This document shows, piece by piece, positions 16,597-25,119 of a stretch of DNA of 64,000 nt. Position numbers and translations under genes: made by a program. Numbering within the stretch: position 1 is the first letter of the stretch; each line of letters opens with the position of its first letter. This DNA comes from Chlorobiales bacterium Clorobi_01 (GTDB lineage: Bacteria; Bacteroidota; Chlorobiia; Chlorobiales; Chlorobiaceae): the NCBI GenBank assembly GCA_001602925.1, contig LUZT01000006.1, forward strand, positions 362,502 through 426,501, in the 5' to 3' direction. Under the pieces are notes generated by a model. It was not told the origin of the DNA. It did no database searches and saw only the letters and a program-made list of their open reading frames with translations.

Positions 16597-17394
16597 ATGG
16601 AAGGACAGGAGAGAAACAGGGTTTTGATCGTCGGCGCAGGGCCGGGCGATCCGGAGCTGTTGACGGTGCGGGGTGCGTCGGCGATCCGCGAGGCTGAGGT
16701 CATTTTCTACGACTGCCGGACGGTCGAGCCGGTGCTTTTGCTGGCGTCCGAACGCGCTGCGGTCGTTCGCGTGGATCGTTCGCCGTATGAAACCGGCCAG
16801 GGTTGTCGCGAGGAGACGCCGATGATCGTGGCGATCCGGGAGCATATCCAGCGAGGCTTACGGGTGGTGCGGCTGAAAACCGGCGATCCAACGCTTTTCG
16901 GCGGCGAAGTCGATGAGTGTGACGTTCTCGACAGGCTCGACATTCCTTACACGGTCATTCCCGGCGTCTCCGCCGGAGCGGCAGCGGCGAGCGCCTATGC
17001 GTTGCCGATCAGCCGCAAGTTCGAAAGCGACGCCGTGCTCAACATCATCGCCGCCGCGATCACCGACGACTTCGCGCTTATCCGCGATGCCGCGCGGCTG
17101 CTCGGTCACGGCGCGACGGTTGTGCTCTACATGGCAACGGCAAATCTGCCGGGTATCCTCCGGACTTTCCGTGAAGCGGGCGTGCCTGATGCGATGCCGG
17201 TCGTGGCGGTGAGCAAGGCCGGATGGCCGGATGAGGCGTTTGCGCGGACGACTCTTGGCGAGCTAACGGCGGCTGGTTGTCCGATCGCCCTTCTGGAGCC
17301 GGTGGTGTACCATATCGGGCGGTACGTGAGAGTTCGGAACGTTCCTGCGGGATCGCAAGAGTTTTTTGTCAAGGCCCCCGAAAACGCCGGATAG
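16597..17394 (+). CDS. cobA: Uroporphyrinogen-III C-methyltransferase homologue (SUMT/CobA)
   Basis: 265 residues, the normal length of a stand-alone SUMT. N-terminal VGAGPGDPELLTVRG is the family's P-loop-like motif; Y/D-rich strand VIFYDC, RLKTGDPTLFGG (the xGDPxxFG SAM-binding motif), VIPGVSAG and ALPISR are all present. Known SUMTs methylate uroporphyrinogen III at C-2 and C-7 to precorrin-2 for cobalamin, siroheme or related tetrapyrroles. Its position, 57 nt before a TonB receptor and under a ModE-like box, is unusual for a plain cobalamin gene. It may support a tetrapyrrole ligand used by this locus, which is speculative. Confidence 0.85.
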   Translation: MEGQERNRVLIVGAGPGDPELLTVRGASAIREAEVIFYDCRTVEPVLLLASERAAVVRVDRSPYETGQGCREETPMIVAIREHIQRGLRVVRLKTGDPTLFGGEVDECDVLDRLDIPYTVIPGVSAGAAAASAYALPISRKFESDAVLNIIAAAITDDFALIRDAARLLGHGATVVLYMATANLPGILRTFREAGVPDAMPVVAVSKAGWPDEAFARTTLGELTAAGCPIALLEPVVYHIGRYVRVRNVPAGSQEFFVKAPENAG

Positions 17395-17412
17395 CCCCTT
17401 TTTTTTGTACAT

Positions 17413-17436
17413 CATTATGTATTAAGAGTTATAACG
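17413..17436. promoter_or_regulatory. ModE-like operator upstream of the first TonB receptor
   Basis: CATTATGT-N8-TTATAACG with the same 8-8-8 layout as the other boxes. The right half is the best-preserved. It lies 15 nt before the start codon at 17452. Confidence 0.55.
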
Positions 17437-17451
17437 AAATCAACCATATCC

Positions 17452-19470
17452 ATGAAGAAAGCAGTATTGATGGTGTTGCTGCTGGCCGCGGTCAGGCCAG
17501 CGCTTGCAGCTGAAACATCGTCATTGAGCGACGGCCGTGCCGTGCCGGTCTTCACGGCAGGCGAAATCGTCGTCACGGGCAAGAGCGCAAACTCTGCCGA
17601 AACGGTTTCTGCCGCAGAGATGGAGAGGCTCGACAAGCAGAATCTCTCCGAAGCCGCCAATCTTCTGCCGGGCGTCACGATCAGTAATGTCGGCGGGCGC
17701 AACGAGGGCATGATCTATGTGCGCGGCTTCGATATGCGCCAGGTGCCGCTTTACCTCGACGGCGTTCCGCTCTACGTTCCCTACGACGGCTATGTCGATC
17801 CCAACCGCTTTTTGACGATGAACCTTTCGGAAGTCGATGTTTCCAAAGGCTTTACCTCGGTACTGTACGGCCCGAACACGCTTGGCGGCGCAATCAACAT
17901 GGTCAGCCGGAAGCCGCAGAAAACGCTCGAAGGCAATATCACAGCAGGTGGAGCGTATGGCGACGACCAGATTGATTCGGGATTCGGCTCGATCAACATC
18001 GGCTCCAATCAGGGCAAGTGGTATGTGCAGGCCGGACTCTCCCTGCTGACCAGTGACTTCATGCCGCTGTCCGGTTCATATGAAGCGGTGAAAAACGAAG
18101 ATGGCGGTGAGCGTGACAACTCTGACATCCGCGACAGAAACGCCACGATCAAAATCGGTTACACGCCAAACAGCACGGATGAGTACGCCATCACCTTCAA
18201 CAGCCAGCACTCGGTCAAAGGTGTGCCGGTCTATGCCGGAATCAACCCGACGCAGGCGACCCGCTACTGGCGCTACACCAACTGGGACAAGAACAGCCTG
18301 TACTACATCGGTCGCACCAGACTCGGCGAAAAGAGTTACCTCAAAACGCGGGCTTACTTCGACAACTACTACAACACGCTCGAAGCTTACGATGATGCGA
18401 CCTACACTACCCAGAACAGCGGCAAAGCCTTTTCGAGCCGCTATGACGATCATACGGTCGGCGGTTCGGTGGAGTTCGGCACGAGCATCATGCAGGACAA
18501 CATCCTGAAGCTGGCACTGCACGACAAGTACGACATGCACAACGAAATCGGTGACACCGGCGAGGATTCGCTGAATTTCGAGGACAACACTTTTTCGATC
18601 GCCGCAGAGAGCACCTGGAATGCTTCGAAAAATCTCTCGGTTATCGCCGGTGTCCGCCAGGATTTCCGCTCGACTATTAAAGCGCAGGAGTTCACCGATA
18701 GCACCCATACGGCGATTCATTCATTCGAGCTTGAAGACAATCAGGCAACCAACGCGCAGCTTGCTGTAGTCGGGCATCTGGACAATTGCAACACGCTGAC
18801 CGGCTATGTGGCCAAAACGACGCGCTTTCCCACGCTGAAAGACCGCTACTCCTACCGGATGGGCAAGGCTATTGCCAACCCCGGCCTCGATCCTGAACAG
18901 AGCCTGAACTACGGTCTCGATTACGCTTTTACACCCTCCGGAAAATTTTCGCTTCACGCGTCGGTTTACCGGAGCAAGCTCGACGACACCATCCAGCAGG
19001 TCAACAATGTCGCCTATGATACGGCGACCAGCACCTGGCTCTGGCAGATGCAGAACACCGGCAAGTCAACCTTCACCGGCTTCGAATATTCAATGGACTG
19101 GCAGCCGGAAGCGTGGCTGAAAGCGCATGTGGCCTACAGTTACATCGACCGGCAGAACGACAGCAATCCCGATCTGGTCTTTACCGATGTGCCGAAGCAC
19201 AAGCTCAATGGCTCCGTGCAGTTCCTGTTGAACAAGGAGACCTGGCTGCTTGTCGAGAGCGAATACAACACGAAGCGTTACAGCACCAGCGACGGGAAGT
19301 ACACGGCATCGCCCTATGGCCTCCTGAATCTGCACATAAACGCCGGGCTGACCGACGCGCTCTCGCTTCATGCGGCGGTCAACAATCTCTTCGACCGCAA
19401 CTACGAGGTCGCGGAGGGGTATCCGGAAGCCGGGCGCGAGTATATCGTGTCGATGAACTACGCATTCTGA
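17452..19470 (+). CDS. TonB-dependent outer-membrane receptor
   Basis: 672 residues. Signal peptide at 1-20 (KKAVLMVLLLAAVRPALA), then a TonB box-like GEIVVTGKS near 38-46. The plug domain (about 50-160) has LLPGVTISNVGGRNEGMIYVRGF and YGPNTLGGAINMVSRKP, followed by a beta-barrel ending in an aromatic residue (MNYAF). Such receptors import metal chelates, cobalamin or carbohydrates with TonB energy. The downstream BtuCD/MolBC-type importer and ModE-like operator suggest a molybdate or related metal-complex substrate; this is inferred. Confidence 0.88.
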   Translation: MKKAVLMVLLLAAVRPALAAETSSLSDGRAVPVFTAGEIVVTGKSANSAETVSAAEMERLDKQNLSEAANLLPGVTISNVGGRNEGMIYVRGFDMRQVPLYLDGVPLYVPYDGYVDPNRFLTMNLSEVDVSKGFTSVLYGPNTLGGAINMVSRKPQKTLEGNITAGGAYGDDQIDSGFGSINIGSNQGKWYVQAGLSLLTSDFMPLSGSYEAVKNEDGGERDNSDIRDRNATIKIGYTPNSTDEYAITFNSQHSVKGVPVYAGINPTQATRYWRYTNWDKNSLYYIGRTRLGEKSYLKTRAYFDNYYNTLEAYDDATYTTQNSGKAFSSRYDDHTVGGSVEFGTSIMQDNILKLALHDKYDMHNEIGDTGEDSLNFEDNTFSIAAESTWNASKNLSVIAGVRQDFRSTIKAQEFTDSTHTAIHSFELEDNQATNAQLAVVGHLDNCNTLTGYVAKTTRFPTLKDRYSYRMGKAIANPGLDPEQSLNYGLDYAFTPSGKFSLHASVYRSKLDDTIQQVNNVAYDTATSTWLWQMQNTGKSTFTGFEYSMDWQPEAWLKAHVAYSYIDRQNDSNPDLVFTDVPKHKLNGSVQFLLNKETWLLVESEYNTKRYSTSDGKYTASPYGLLNLHINAGLTDALSLHAAVNNLFDRNYEVAEGYPEAGREYIVSMNYAF

Positions 19471-19484
19471 ACCGACGACGCGCC

Positions 19485-20480
19485 ATGAAAGGAGTTCCGC
19501 TGATTCTCGTTTGTATTGCTGTGCTTGCCGGGCTGAGTCTGTTGTCGCTTGGCATCGGGCGCTATCCCGTCTCGCCGTCAGCGATTGTTTCGTGGCTGCT
19601 GACCGGCAGCAGCGCTGACGGGAATCTGCCGGTGGTGCTGCTTGGCATCCGCCTGCCGAGGCTTATCGCGGCTATCGCGGCGGGCGGGGCGCTGTCGCTC
19701 TCGGGCGTAGCGTATCAGGGGCTGTTCCGCAACCCGATGGTCAGTCCCGACATTCTCGGCGTCTCGTCCGGCTCCGGTTTCGGCGCGGCGCTGGCGATTC
19801 TCCTATCGCTGCCGGTAGCCGCCGTGCAGGCGATGTCCTTCGCTGGTGGCATCACGGCTGTGCTCGCCGCCGTGATGGTCAGCCGGGCCGTCGGGCGCAG
19901 CAGCGATTCAGTGCTGGTGCTCGTGCTGTCGGGCATCGTGATCTCGTCGCTTTTCGGGGCGCTGCTCTCGCTGCTCAAGTACGTCGCTGATCCGCTCGAC
20001 AAGCTGCCTGCCATCACCTACTGGCTGATGGGCAGTTTCGCCGACATTCGCACCGGCGAACTTGGCGCGGCGGTGGCGATGGTGCTCGCGGGCGCGGTAC
20101 CGCTGCTGCTCCTGAGCTGGCGGCTGAACGTGCTCTCGTTCGGCGAGGAGGAGGCCCGCTCGCTTGGCCTGCACACCGAGAGGATGCGTGTTGCGGTGAT
20201 TCTCTCTGCGACGCTCGTGACGGCGAGCATGATTTCCGTTTGCGGTATCATCGGCTGGGTTGGCCTCGTGGTGCCGCACATCTCCCGCTTTCTGGCCGGA
20301 GCGAACCATCGGCGGCTCATGCCGGTCTCGTTCTTCGTCGGCGCGGCCTTCATGGTGGCTGTCGATACAGTCGCCCGATCGGCGGCCTCGGTTGAGATTC
20401 CGGTCGGCATCATCACGGCGGTGCTTGGTGCGCCCTTTTTCATCTGGATCATGAAACGCTCATCGGTATGCGCATGGTGA
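19485..20480 (+). CDS. BtuC/FecCD/MolB-type permease of an ABC importer
   Basis: 331 residues from ATG 19485, about ten transmembrane helices. Contains the FecCD signatures GGALSLSGVAYQGLFRNPMVSPDILGVSSGSG and GIIGWVGLVVPHISR. Type II importer permeases carry iron-siderophores, heme, cobalamin or, in Haemophilus MolBC, molybdate/tungstate. Starts 14 nt after the receptor stop and overlaps the ATPase gene by 13 nt, so one operon. Confidence 0.88.
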   Translation: MKGVPLILVCIAVLAGLSLLSLGIGRYPVSPSAIVSWLLTGSSADGNLPVVLLGIRLPRLIAAIAAGGALSLSGVAYQGLFRNPMVSPDILGVSSGSGFGAALAILLSLPVAAVQAMSFAGGITAVLAAVMVSRAVGRSSDSVLVLVLSGIVISSLFGALLSLLKYVADPLDKLPAITYWLMGSFADIRTGELGAAVAMVLAGAVPLLLLSWRLNVLSFGEEEARSLGLHTERMRVAVILSATLVTASMISVCGIIGWVGLVVPHISRFLAGANHRRLMPVSFFVGAAFMVAVDTVARSAASVEIPVGIITAVLGAPFFIWIMKRSSVCAW

Positions 20481-21274
20481 AGCTCAAGGAACAGTCGATT
20501 GCCCTGCGGAACGCCGGACTCGGTTACAACGGCCGGGCGATTCTGAACAATGTCGATCTGGAGATAGAGCCGGGCGAAATCATCTGCCTGCTCGGCCAGA
20601 ACGGCGCGGGCAAAACCACGCTGTTCAGGACGATGCTCGGCTTCATCGCGCCGGTTAATGGCTCGGTGACGCTTGCGGGTCGCGAAGTCTCGCGCCTTTC
20701 GCCGACGGAGATTGCGCGCATCGTCTCCTACGTGCCGCAATCCTACGCCATGCCGTTCGCCTATCCGGTAAGTGATGTGGTCCTTTTCGGCCGGAGCGCG
20801 CATCTCGGCCTCTTCGCCTCGCCGGGAGCGCGTGATCGCCGGATTGCGGCGGAGTGCCTCGAATTGCTCGAAATCGGTCATCTCGCCAGTCGCCCGTTCA
20901 ACGAGTTGAGCGGCGGCGAGCGGCAGATGGTTGTCATTGCGCGGGCGCTGGCGCAGGAGGCGCGGTTCATGATTCTCGATGAGCCGGCCTCGAACCTTGA
21001 CTACGGCAACCAGGTTCGGATGCTCCAGAAGGTAAGGGAGCTGGCCGGGCGCGACATCGGCATTCTCATGGCGACGCATCACCCCGACCACGCCTTCATG
21101 GCGGCTTCGCGCGTGGCGGTGCTCTCTGGCGGCAGGCTGAGCCACAACGGTTCGCCCGAATCGACGCTCACCTCCGGGATGCTGCGGAGTCTCTACGGCG
21201 TGGAGGTGGATGTTTTCGACACACCCCAAAACGGTCACGCCAGCCGAAGGGTCTGCGCGCCGGTGGTGGAGTGA
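20468..21274 (+). CDS. ATPase of the BtuD/MolC-type ABC importer
   Basis: 268 residues. Walker A GQNGAGKTT at about 43-51, Q-loop YVPQSYAMPFAYPV, signature ELSGGERQM, Walker B MILDEPASNLD and H-loop MATHHPDH are intact. Overlaps the permease gene and is directly followed by the methyltransferase. Couples ATP hydrolysis to import by the preceding permease. Confidence 0.9.
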   Translation: MRMVKLKEQSIALRNAGLGYNGRAILNNVDLEIEPGEIICLLGQNGAGKTTLFRTMLGFIAPVNGSVTLAGREVSRLSPTEIARIVSYVPQSYAMPFAYPVSDVVLFGRSAHLGLFASPGARDRRIAAECLELLEIGHLASRPFNELSGGERQMVVIARALAQEARFMILDEPASNLDYGNQVRMLQKVRELAGRDIGILMATHHPDHAFMAASRVAVLSGGRLSHNGSPESTLTSGMLRSLYGVEVDVFDTPQNGHASRRVCAPVVE

Positions 21275-21303
21275 GAAATTCAAGAACAAAACGCAGTAGA
21301 ACA

Positions 21304-21933
21304 ATGAGTTACACGATGAATGCGGCGGAGTTCAATGAAAAGATCATGAAAGGTCATTTCCGCAAAATCTATCCGCTCATCGCCGCGCAGATTGTCGAGC
21401 GGACAGACCTTCGTTTGGGGCGCTGCATCGATCTTGGCGGCGGGCCGGGGATGCTGGCTGTCTGTATCGCCAAAATCACCTCGCTGAGGGTGACGGTGGT
21501 CGATCTCATGCCGGAGTGCGTCGAGCTGGCTCGGGAGAACAGTGCCGAAGCTGGCGTCGCGCATCGCGTCGATGCCGTGGTGGGTGTGGCCGAAGCACTG
21601 CCGTTCGATGACGCATCGATCGATCTGGTGGTGAGCCGCGGTTCGATCTTTTTCTGGGAGGATCAGCAAAAAGGGCTTGCCGAGGTGTATCGGGTGCTGC
21701 GGCCCGGCGGCTGGGCGTGGATCGGCGGCGGCTTCGGTACGGTGGCGCTGCTCCGGGAGATCGAGGCGGCCAAAGCCGACGATCCCGAATGGAACCGCAA
21801 GCGCAGGGAGCGCATGACGCAGAATCCGCCGGAGCACTTCCGCGCCATGCTCCAGCGGCTCGGCATCGATGGCGTCGTGGAGCATCAGGAGGCCGGAACG
21901 TGGATCATTTTCCGCAAACCGGAGGAGGCGTAA
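21304..21933 (+). CDS. Class I SAM-dependent methyltransferase in the uptake operon
   Basis: 209 residues from ATG 21304. Motif I is IDLGGGPGMLAV, motif II VTVVDLMPE, motif IV LVVSRGS and the post-motif LRPGGWAWIGGG, all typical of UbiE-like methyltransferases. It sits inside the importer operon, 2 nt before the binding-protein lipoprotein gene. It could modify an imported ligand or a tetrapyrrole; substrate unknown. Confidence 0.8.
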   Translation: MSYTMNAAEFNEKIMKGHFRKIYPLIAAQIVERTDLRLGRCIDLGGGPGMLAVCIAKITSLRVTVVDLMPECVELARENSAEAGVAHRVDAVVGVAEALPFDDASIDLVVSRGSIFFWEDQQKGLAEVYRVLRPGGWAWIGGGFGTVALLREIEAAKADDPEWNRKRRERMTQNPPEHFRAMLQRLGIDGVVEHQEAGTWIIFRKPEEA

Positions 21934-21935
21934 GC

Positions 21936-23057
21936 ATGAGCCGTCCTGAGAAAAATCCGTTGCGCTGGCTCCTGCCGCTCTTCCTGCTTTTGCTCGCCGC
22001 GTGCCAGCCGTCCGGAGGCAATAAGCCTGCTACCGCGACGCGCGAGGTGGTCGATATGGCCGGGCGGCGCATGACGGTTCCGGTCACGATCACACGAACT
22101 TATTCGACGCGCCCCGGCAGCGTGACACTCTACGCCGTCGCGCCCGATCTGATGGTGAACCGCTCGCTCTGGATGACCGACGGCGCGGAACGCTTCATGA
22201 GTCCCGCGTATCTCAAACTGCCTTTCTCGGATGGTTCAGCCGAGGAGATCGTGCGCCTCCATCCCGACGTCATCATCTCCTACTTTGCGATCAATCCGCA
22301 AAGCATCGACCAGGCCGACCGGCTCAGTCAGCGAACCGGCATTCCGGTCTTCATGGTCGATATGGAGATGCAGCGCTACCATGAAGCGTTCAAGGCGATG
22401 GGCGACTTGCTCGGCAAACAGGAGCAGACGGCGAAGATGACCGCATACATCGAAAAGTGGCTGCTGCCGGTGTTCGCCAAAGCTGCCCGGATTCCCGCGA
22501 ACCAGCGGAAGCGGGTCTATTACGCCGAGGGCAACCGCGGCCTGAACACCGATCCTTCGGGATCGTTCCACAGCCAGATCATCGATCTCGTCGGCGCGAC
22601 CAACGTCGCCCAGGTCAACCGGCTCTCCGGCAAGGGGATGAGCGCCGTGTCGATGGAGCAGGTGCTGCAATGGAATCCCGACGAGGTGATCGTCTGGACG
22701 GGCATGGGGCCGTCGATGACCACCTATCGCGCCATCGCCGCCGATCCGCTCTGGCAGCGGGTTCCCGCCGTCCGCAAGGGGCACATCCACCAGATTCCGT
22801 TTCTCCCCTTCGGCTGGTTCGACCGCCCGCCGGGCACGAACCGGATTCTCGGAGCGCTCTGGTTCGCCCAATTGGTTTATCCCGAGGTCTATCACATCGA
22901 TCTCGAAGCTGCTACCAGAGAGTACTTCACCATTTTCTTTCACCGCGACCTGACCGACGCCGAGCTGCGCGAGGTGTTGCATCCTTTCGCTTTCACGGAT
23001 GTCGCGCCGGTACAGAGCGCAAAATCAAAACCGGGACATGATGAAACCAGTCGATAA
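21936..23057 (+). CDS. Periplasmic-binding lipoprotein of the BtuF/MolA class
   Basis: 373 residues from ATG 21936, which has the ribosome-binding site GGAGGAGG. The lipobox is LLLLAAC with Cys at about 22. The body has the BtuF/FepB two-domain form (RLHPDVIISYF, QIIDLVGATNVA, WNPDEVIVWTG, PFGWFDRPPG). The last motif resembles metal-complex-binding members such as MolA. Presumed ligand-delivery protein for the adjacent type II importer. Ligand inferred, not shown. Confidence 0.85.
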   Translation: MSRPEKNPLRWLLPLFLLLLAACQPSGGNKPATATREVVDMAGRRMTVPVTITRTYSTRPGSVTLYAVAPDLMVNRSLWMTDGAERFMSPAYLKLPFSDGSAEEIVRLHPDVIISYFAINPQSIDQADRLSQRTGIPVFMVDMEMQRYHEAFKAMGDLLGKQEQTAKMTAYIEKWLLPVFAKAARIPANQRKRVYYAEGNRGLNTDPSGSFHSQIIDLVGATNVAQVNRLSGKGMSAVSMEQVLQWNPDEVIVWTGMGPSMTTYRAIAADPLWQRVPAVRKGHIHQIPFLPFGWFDRPPGTNRILGALWFAQLVYPEVYHIDLEAATREYFTIFFHRDLTDAELREVLHPFAFTDVAPVQSAKSKPGHDETSR

Positions 23058-24111
23058 AATGGATCAGGACGGCAACGTCCTCGCGGTGTGCAGCCCGCCG
23101 CCGCTGCATCGCCGAACCACGGGCAACGGCGTGCCGCTCATCAAAAAGGGGGCGATCAACTTCTACATGAACATGCCTTGCCCGCTCAAGGTGGTGTGCA
23201 AAATGGCTATCGGCGAATTCGCCGCGCTCTACAACGCCTCGCACGAAACGCCGATCTACTCGCCAATGCTGCTCGATGGCGATACCAAGGGGATCGAGGG
23301 TGAGCTCAAGGCGGCCATGACCGAAGATGAACTGCCCGAAGTGCTCGTGGCTTCCGGCCTGCACACGGTGATGGCGAAGGGATTCCGCGAGCGTTTCATC
23401 GAGAGCGGCATTTACGAGGGCGTGACGAGCCAGGCGGCGCTGGCGCGGATGCCGGAGTCGTACCGCAAGCTGGTGACGGAGCACAACATCGGTCTTTTCA
23501 GCACCGGTTTCTGGAGCGTGGTGTGCGACCTGTCGCTCGAAACCATCGTGCCCTATCCGAGGCGCTGGACGGATCTGGTCGATCCGCTCTACAAGGATTT
23601 GATCACGGTGCATGGCTACAACGGCAAGGCGAGCATCGCCGCGCTTTTGCTGCTGCTCAAAGAGCAGCTTGGCAGCACCGCCGTGACCGACTTCGCGGGC
23701 AATATCCGCAACATCTGGCACTTCGCTGAAATTCTCAAGCGCCTCGATTCGGCGGAGCCGCGCCGCACGCTTTTCAACCTGCTGCCCAACGCCGCCACGG
23801 TGCAGATGCCGTCCAAAAAACGGGCGGCCATCCTCGAATTCGAGGATGGCCCGGTGCTTGCCCCGATGCTCATGTACGTCAAGCGCTCCCGGAAGGAGGA
23901 GTGCATGCCGCTCGTCAACTTCATGCACAGCAACGTCATCCGGCAGGCGCTGCGCCGTGGCGACTTTCACCTCGCCGACGAGTTCGACTGGACGCAGCCC
24001 TTCAGCTTTCCCTCATGGGAGTTTCTGCTGCAAAACGACTACGAAACCCTGACTGCCTCGCTCGACGTCGAGCTGAAAAAGGGGCTGCGGGAGGATGTGT
24101 TCCAGACATGA
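23041..24111 (+). CDS. Leaderless binding-protein-like protein of the metal locus
   Basis: 356 residues from the ATG at 23041 (a GTG/ATG choice upstream gives overlap only). The fold pattern resembles periplasmic-binding proteins (INFYMNMPCPLKVVCKMAIGEF; LPEVLVASGLHTVMAKGF; KDLITVHGYNGKAS), but there is no signal peptide, so it is probably cytoplasmic. The first motif has two Cys (CPLKVVC). It overlaps the lipoprotein gene by 17 nt and precedes two soluble NTPases after a 300-nt gap. Such a leaderless binding protein next to soluble NTPases is unusual; I infer a metal or ligand handling role. Confidence 0.65.
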   Translation: MKPVDKMDQDGNVLAVCSPPPLHRRTTGNGVPLIKKGAINFYMNMPCPLKVVCKMAIGEFAALYNASHETPIYSPMLLDGDTKGIEGELKAAMTEDELPEVLVASGLHTVMAKGFRERFIESGIYEGVTSQAALARMPESYRKLVTEHNIGLFSTGFWSVVCDLSLETIVPYPRRWTDLVDPLYKDLITVHGYNGKASIAALLLLLKEQLGSTAVTDFAGNIRNIWHFAEILKRLDSAEPRRTLFNLLPNAATVQMPSKKRAAILEFEDGPVLAPMLMYVKRSRKEECMPLVNFMHSNVIRQALRRGDFHLADEFDWTQPFSFPSWEFLLQNDYETLTASLDVELKKGLREDVFQT

Positions 24112-24417
24112 CTGTTGGCATAACTCGTAAAGAACGCCGTGAAAGAACTCTGTCATTCTGAACGAAGCAACGCGAAGTGAAAAATCCAGTTTTTTTCTGG
24201 ATAGACTGATAACTGGCTCATTCACAATCGGCCGGCAAAAGGCCATCAAACGATGAAGATATTGGGCTAAAGCCCTGATTTATTTTGTGTTATCCGCATA
24301 CCCCGGTTCGAAAAACGGGGCAACATGAATGTAAGAGTCCTGAATGTCCGGAAGGTTGAAACCTTCCTGAAGAAAAGCATCCACACCAAAATTAATGATT
24401 CTGAATCCTGAAAATCT
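24112..24417. other. 306-nt gap with dispersed repeats
   Basis: Holds a copy of a GGGCTAAAGCCC-type repeat (24264-24320, listed separately) and, at about 24150-24192, a CATTCTGAACGAAGC-type sequence of the kind found as intergenic repeat in many genomes. No coding frame is seen. Confidence 0.5.
24264..24320. repeat. REP-like dispersed repeat, copy 1
   Basis: GGGCTAAAGCCC (24264-24275) then a 25-nt AT-rich spacer and a CCCCG...CGGGG hairpin. The reverse complement is found at 38927-38983 (GGGCTTTAGCCC with the same spacer pattern), so it is a dispersed palindromic element. Confidence 0.65.
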
Positions 24418-25119
24418 ATGAAACTTGTTACCATATCCGGCCCTCCATCTTCCGGCAAGACCGCCGTGCTTGCCGGAGTCATTCGCGCCATGATGGCCTC
24501 CGGGCTGAAGGTCGGGGCGCTCAAGTATGACTGTCTCGCCACCAATGACGACGACGTGTTTCGCGCCATTGGCGTGCCTGTCCAGACCGGGCTGTCGGGT
24601 AATCTCTGCCCTGACCACTACTTCGTGAGCAATATCGAGGAGTGCCTCGACTGGGGCATTCGCGAGGGGTTCGACTTTCTACTCTCCGAGAGCGCGGGTC
24701 TCTGCAACCGCTGCGCTCCGCACATCAAGGGGGTGCTCGCCGTCTGCGTCATCGACAACCTCATGGGCGCGACCACGCCGAAAAAGATCGGGCCGATGCT
24801 CAAGTATGCCGACATCGTGGTGATCACCAAAGGCGACATCGTCTCGCAGGCCGAACGCGAGGTGTTCGCCTTTCAGGTGCGCCGCGCCAATCCGCGCGCC
24901 AAAATCATGCACGTCAACGGCATCACCGGGCAGGGCGCGGGCGAACTCGCATCGCAATTCCTGCTTGCCCCCGAAACCACCTGCCTCGACGGATCGCGCC
25001 TGCGCTTCTCCATGCCAGCAGCGCTTTGCTCCTATTGCCTCGGCGAAACGAGGATCGGCATGGAGTTTCAGCTCGGAAATGTCAAAAAGATCAAAATGAG
25101 TGAGGAGCCTGCCCGATGA
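24418..25119 (+). CDS. UreG/HypB-like P-loop NTPase with paired Cys, putative metallochaperone
   Basis: 233 residues. Walker A is GPPSSGKTAVL (about 8-18), with a later VVITKGD matching the NKxD-type base-recognition motif of SIMIBI GTPases. Cys pairs occur in GLCNRC (about 100) and CSYCLGETRIG (about 205-215). HypB and UreG load metal into enzymes or channels by GTP hydrolysis. Overlaps the next gene (ATGA) so the two proteins are translationally coupled. No maturation target is adjacent; role inferred from motifs. Confidence 0.7.
   Translation: MKLVTISGPPSSGKTAVLAGVIRAMMASGLKVGALKYDCLATNDDDVFRAIGVPVQTGLSGNLCPDHYFVSNIEECLDWGIREGFDFLLSESAGLCNRCAPHIKGVLAVCVIDNLMGATTPKKIGPMLKYADIVVITKGDIVSQAEREVFAFQVRRANPRAKIMHVNGITGQGAGELASQFLLAPETTCLDGSRLRFSMPAALCSYCLGETRIGMEFQLGNVKKIKMSEEPAR

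Noticed and set aside
16283..17451. Cobalamin riboswitch upstream of the receptor or SUMT gene
   Set aside because: I looked for a B12 box and the surrounding long fold in the gaps before 16597 and 17452; the gaps are too short or lack the box. ModE-like repeats are present instead.
20018..21304. 428-codon minus-strand frame across the importer ATPase
   Set aside because: Antisense to an intact ABC ATPase with all motifs; no own motifs.
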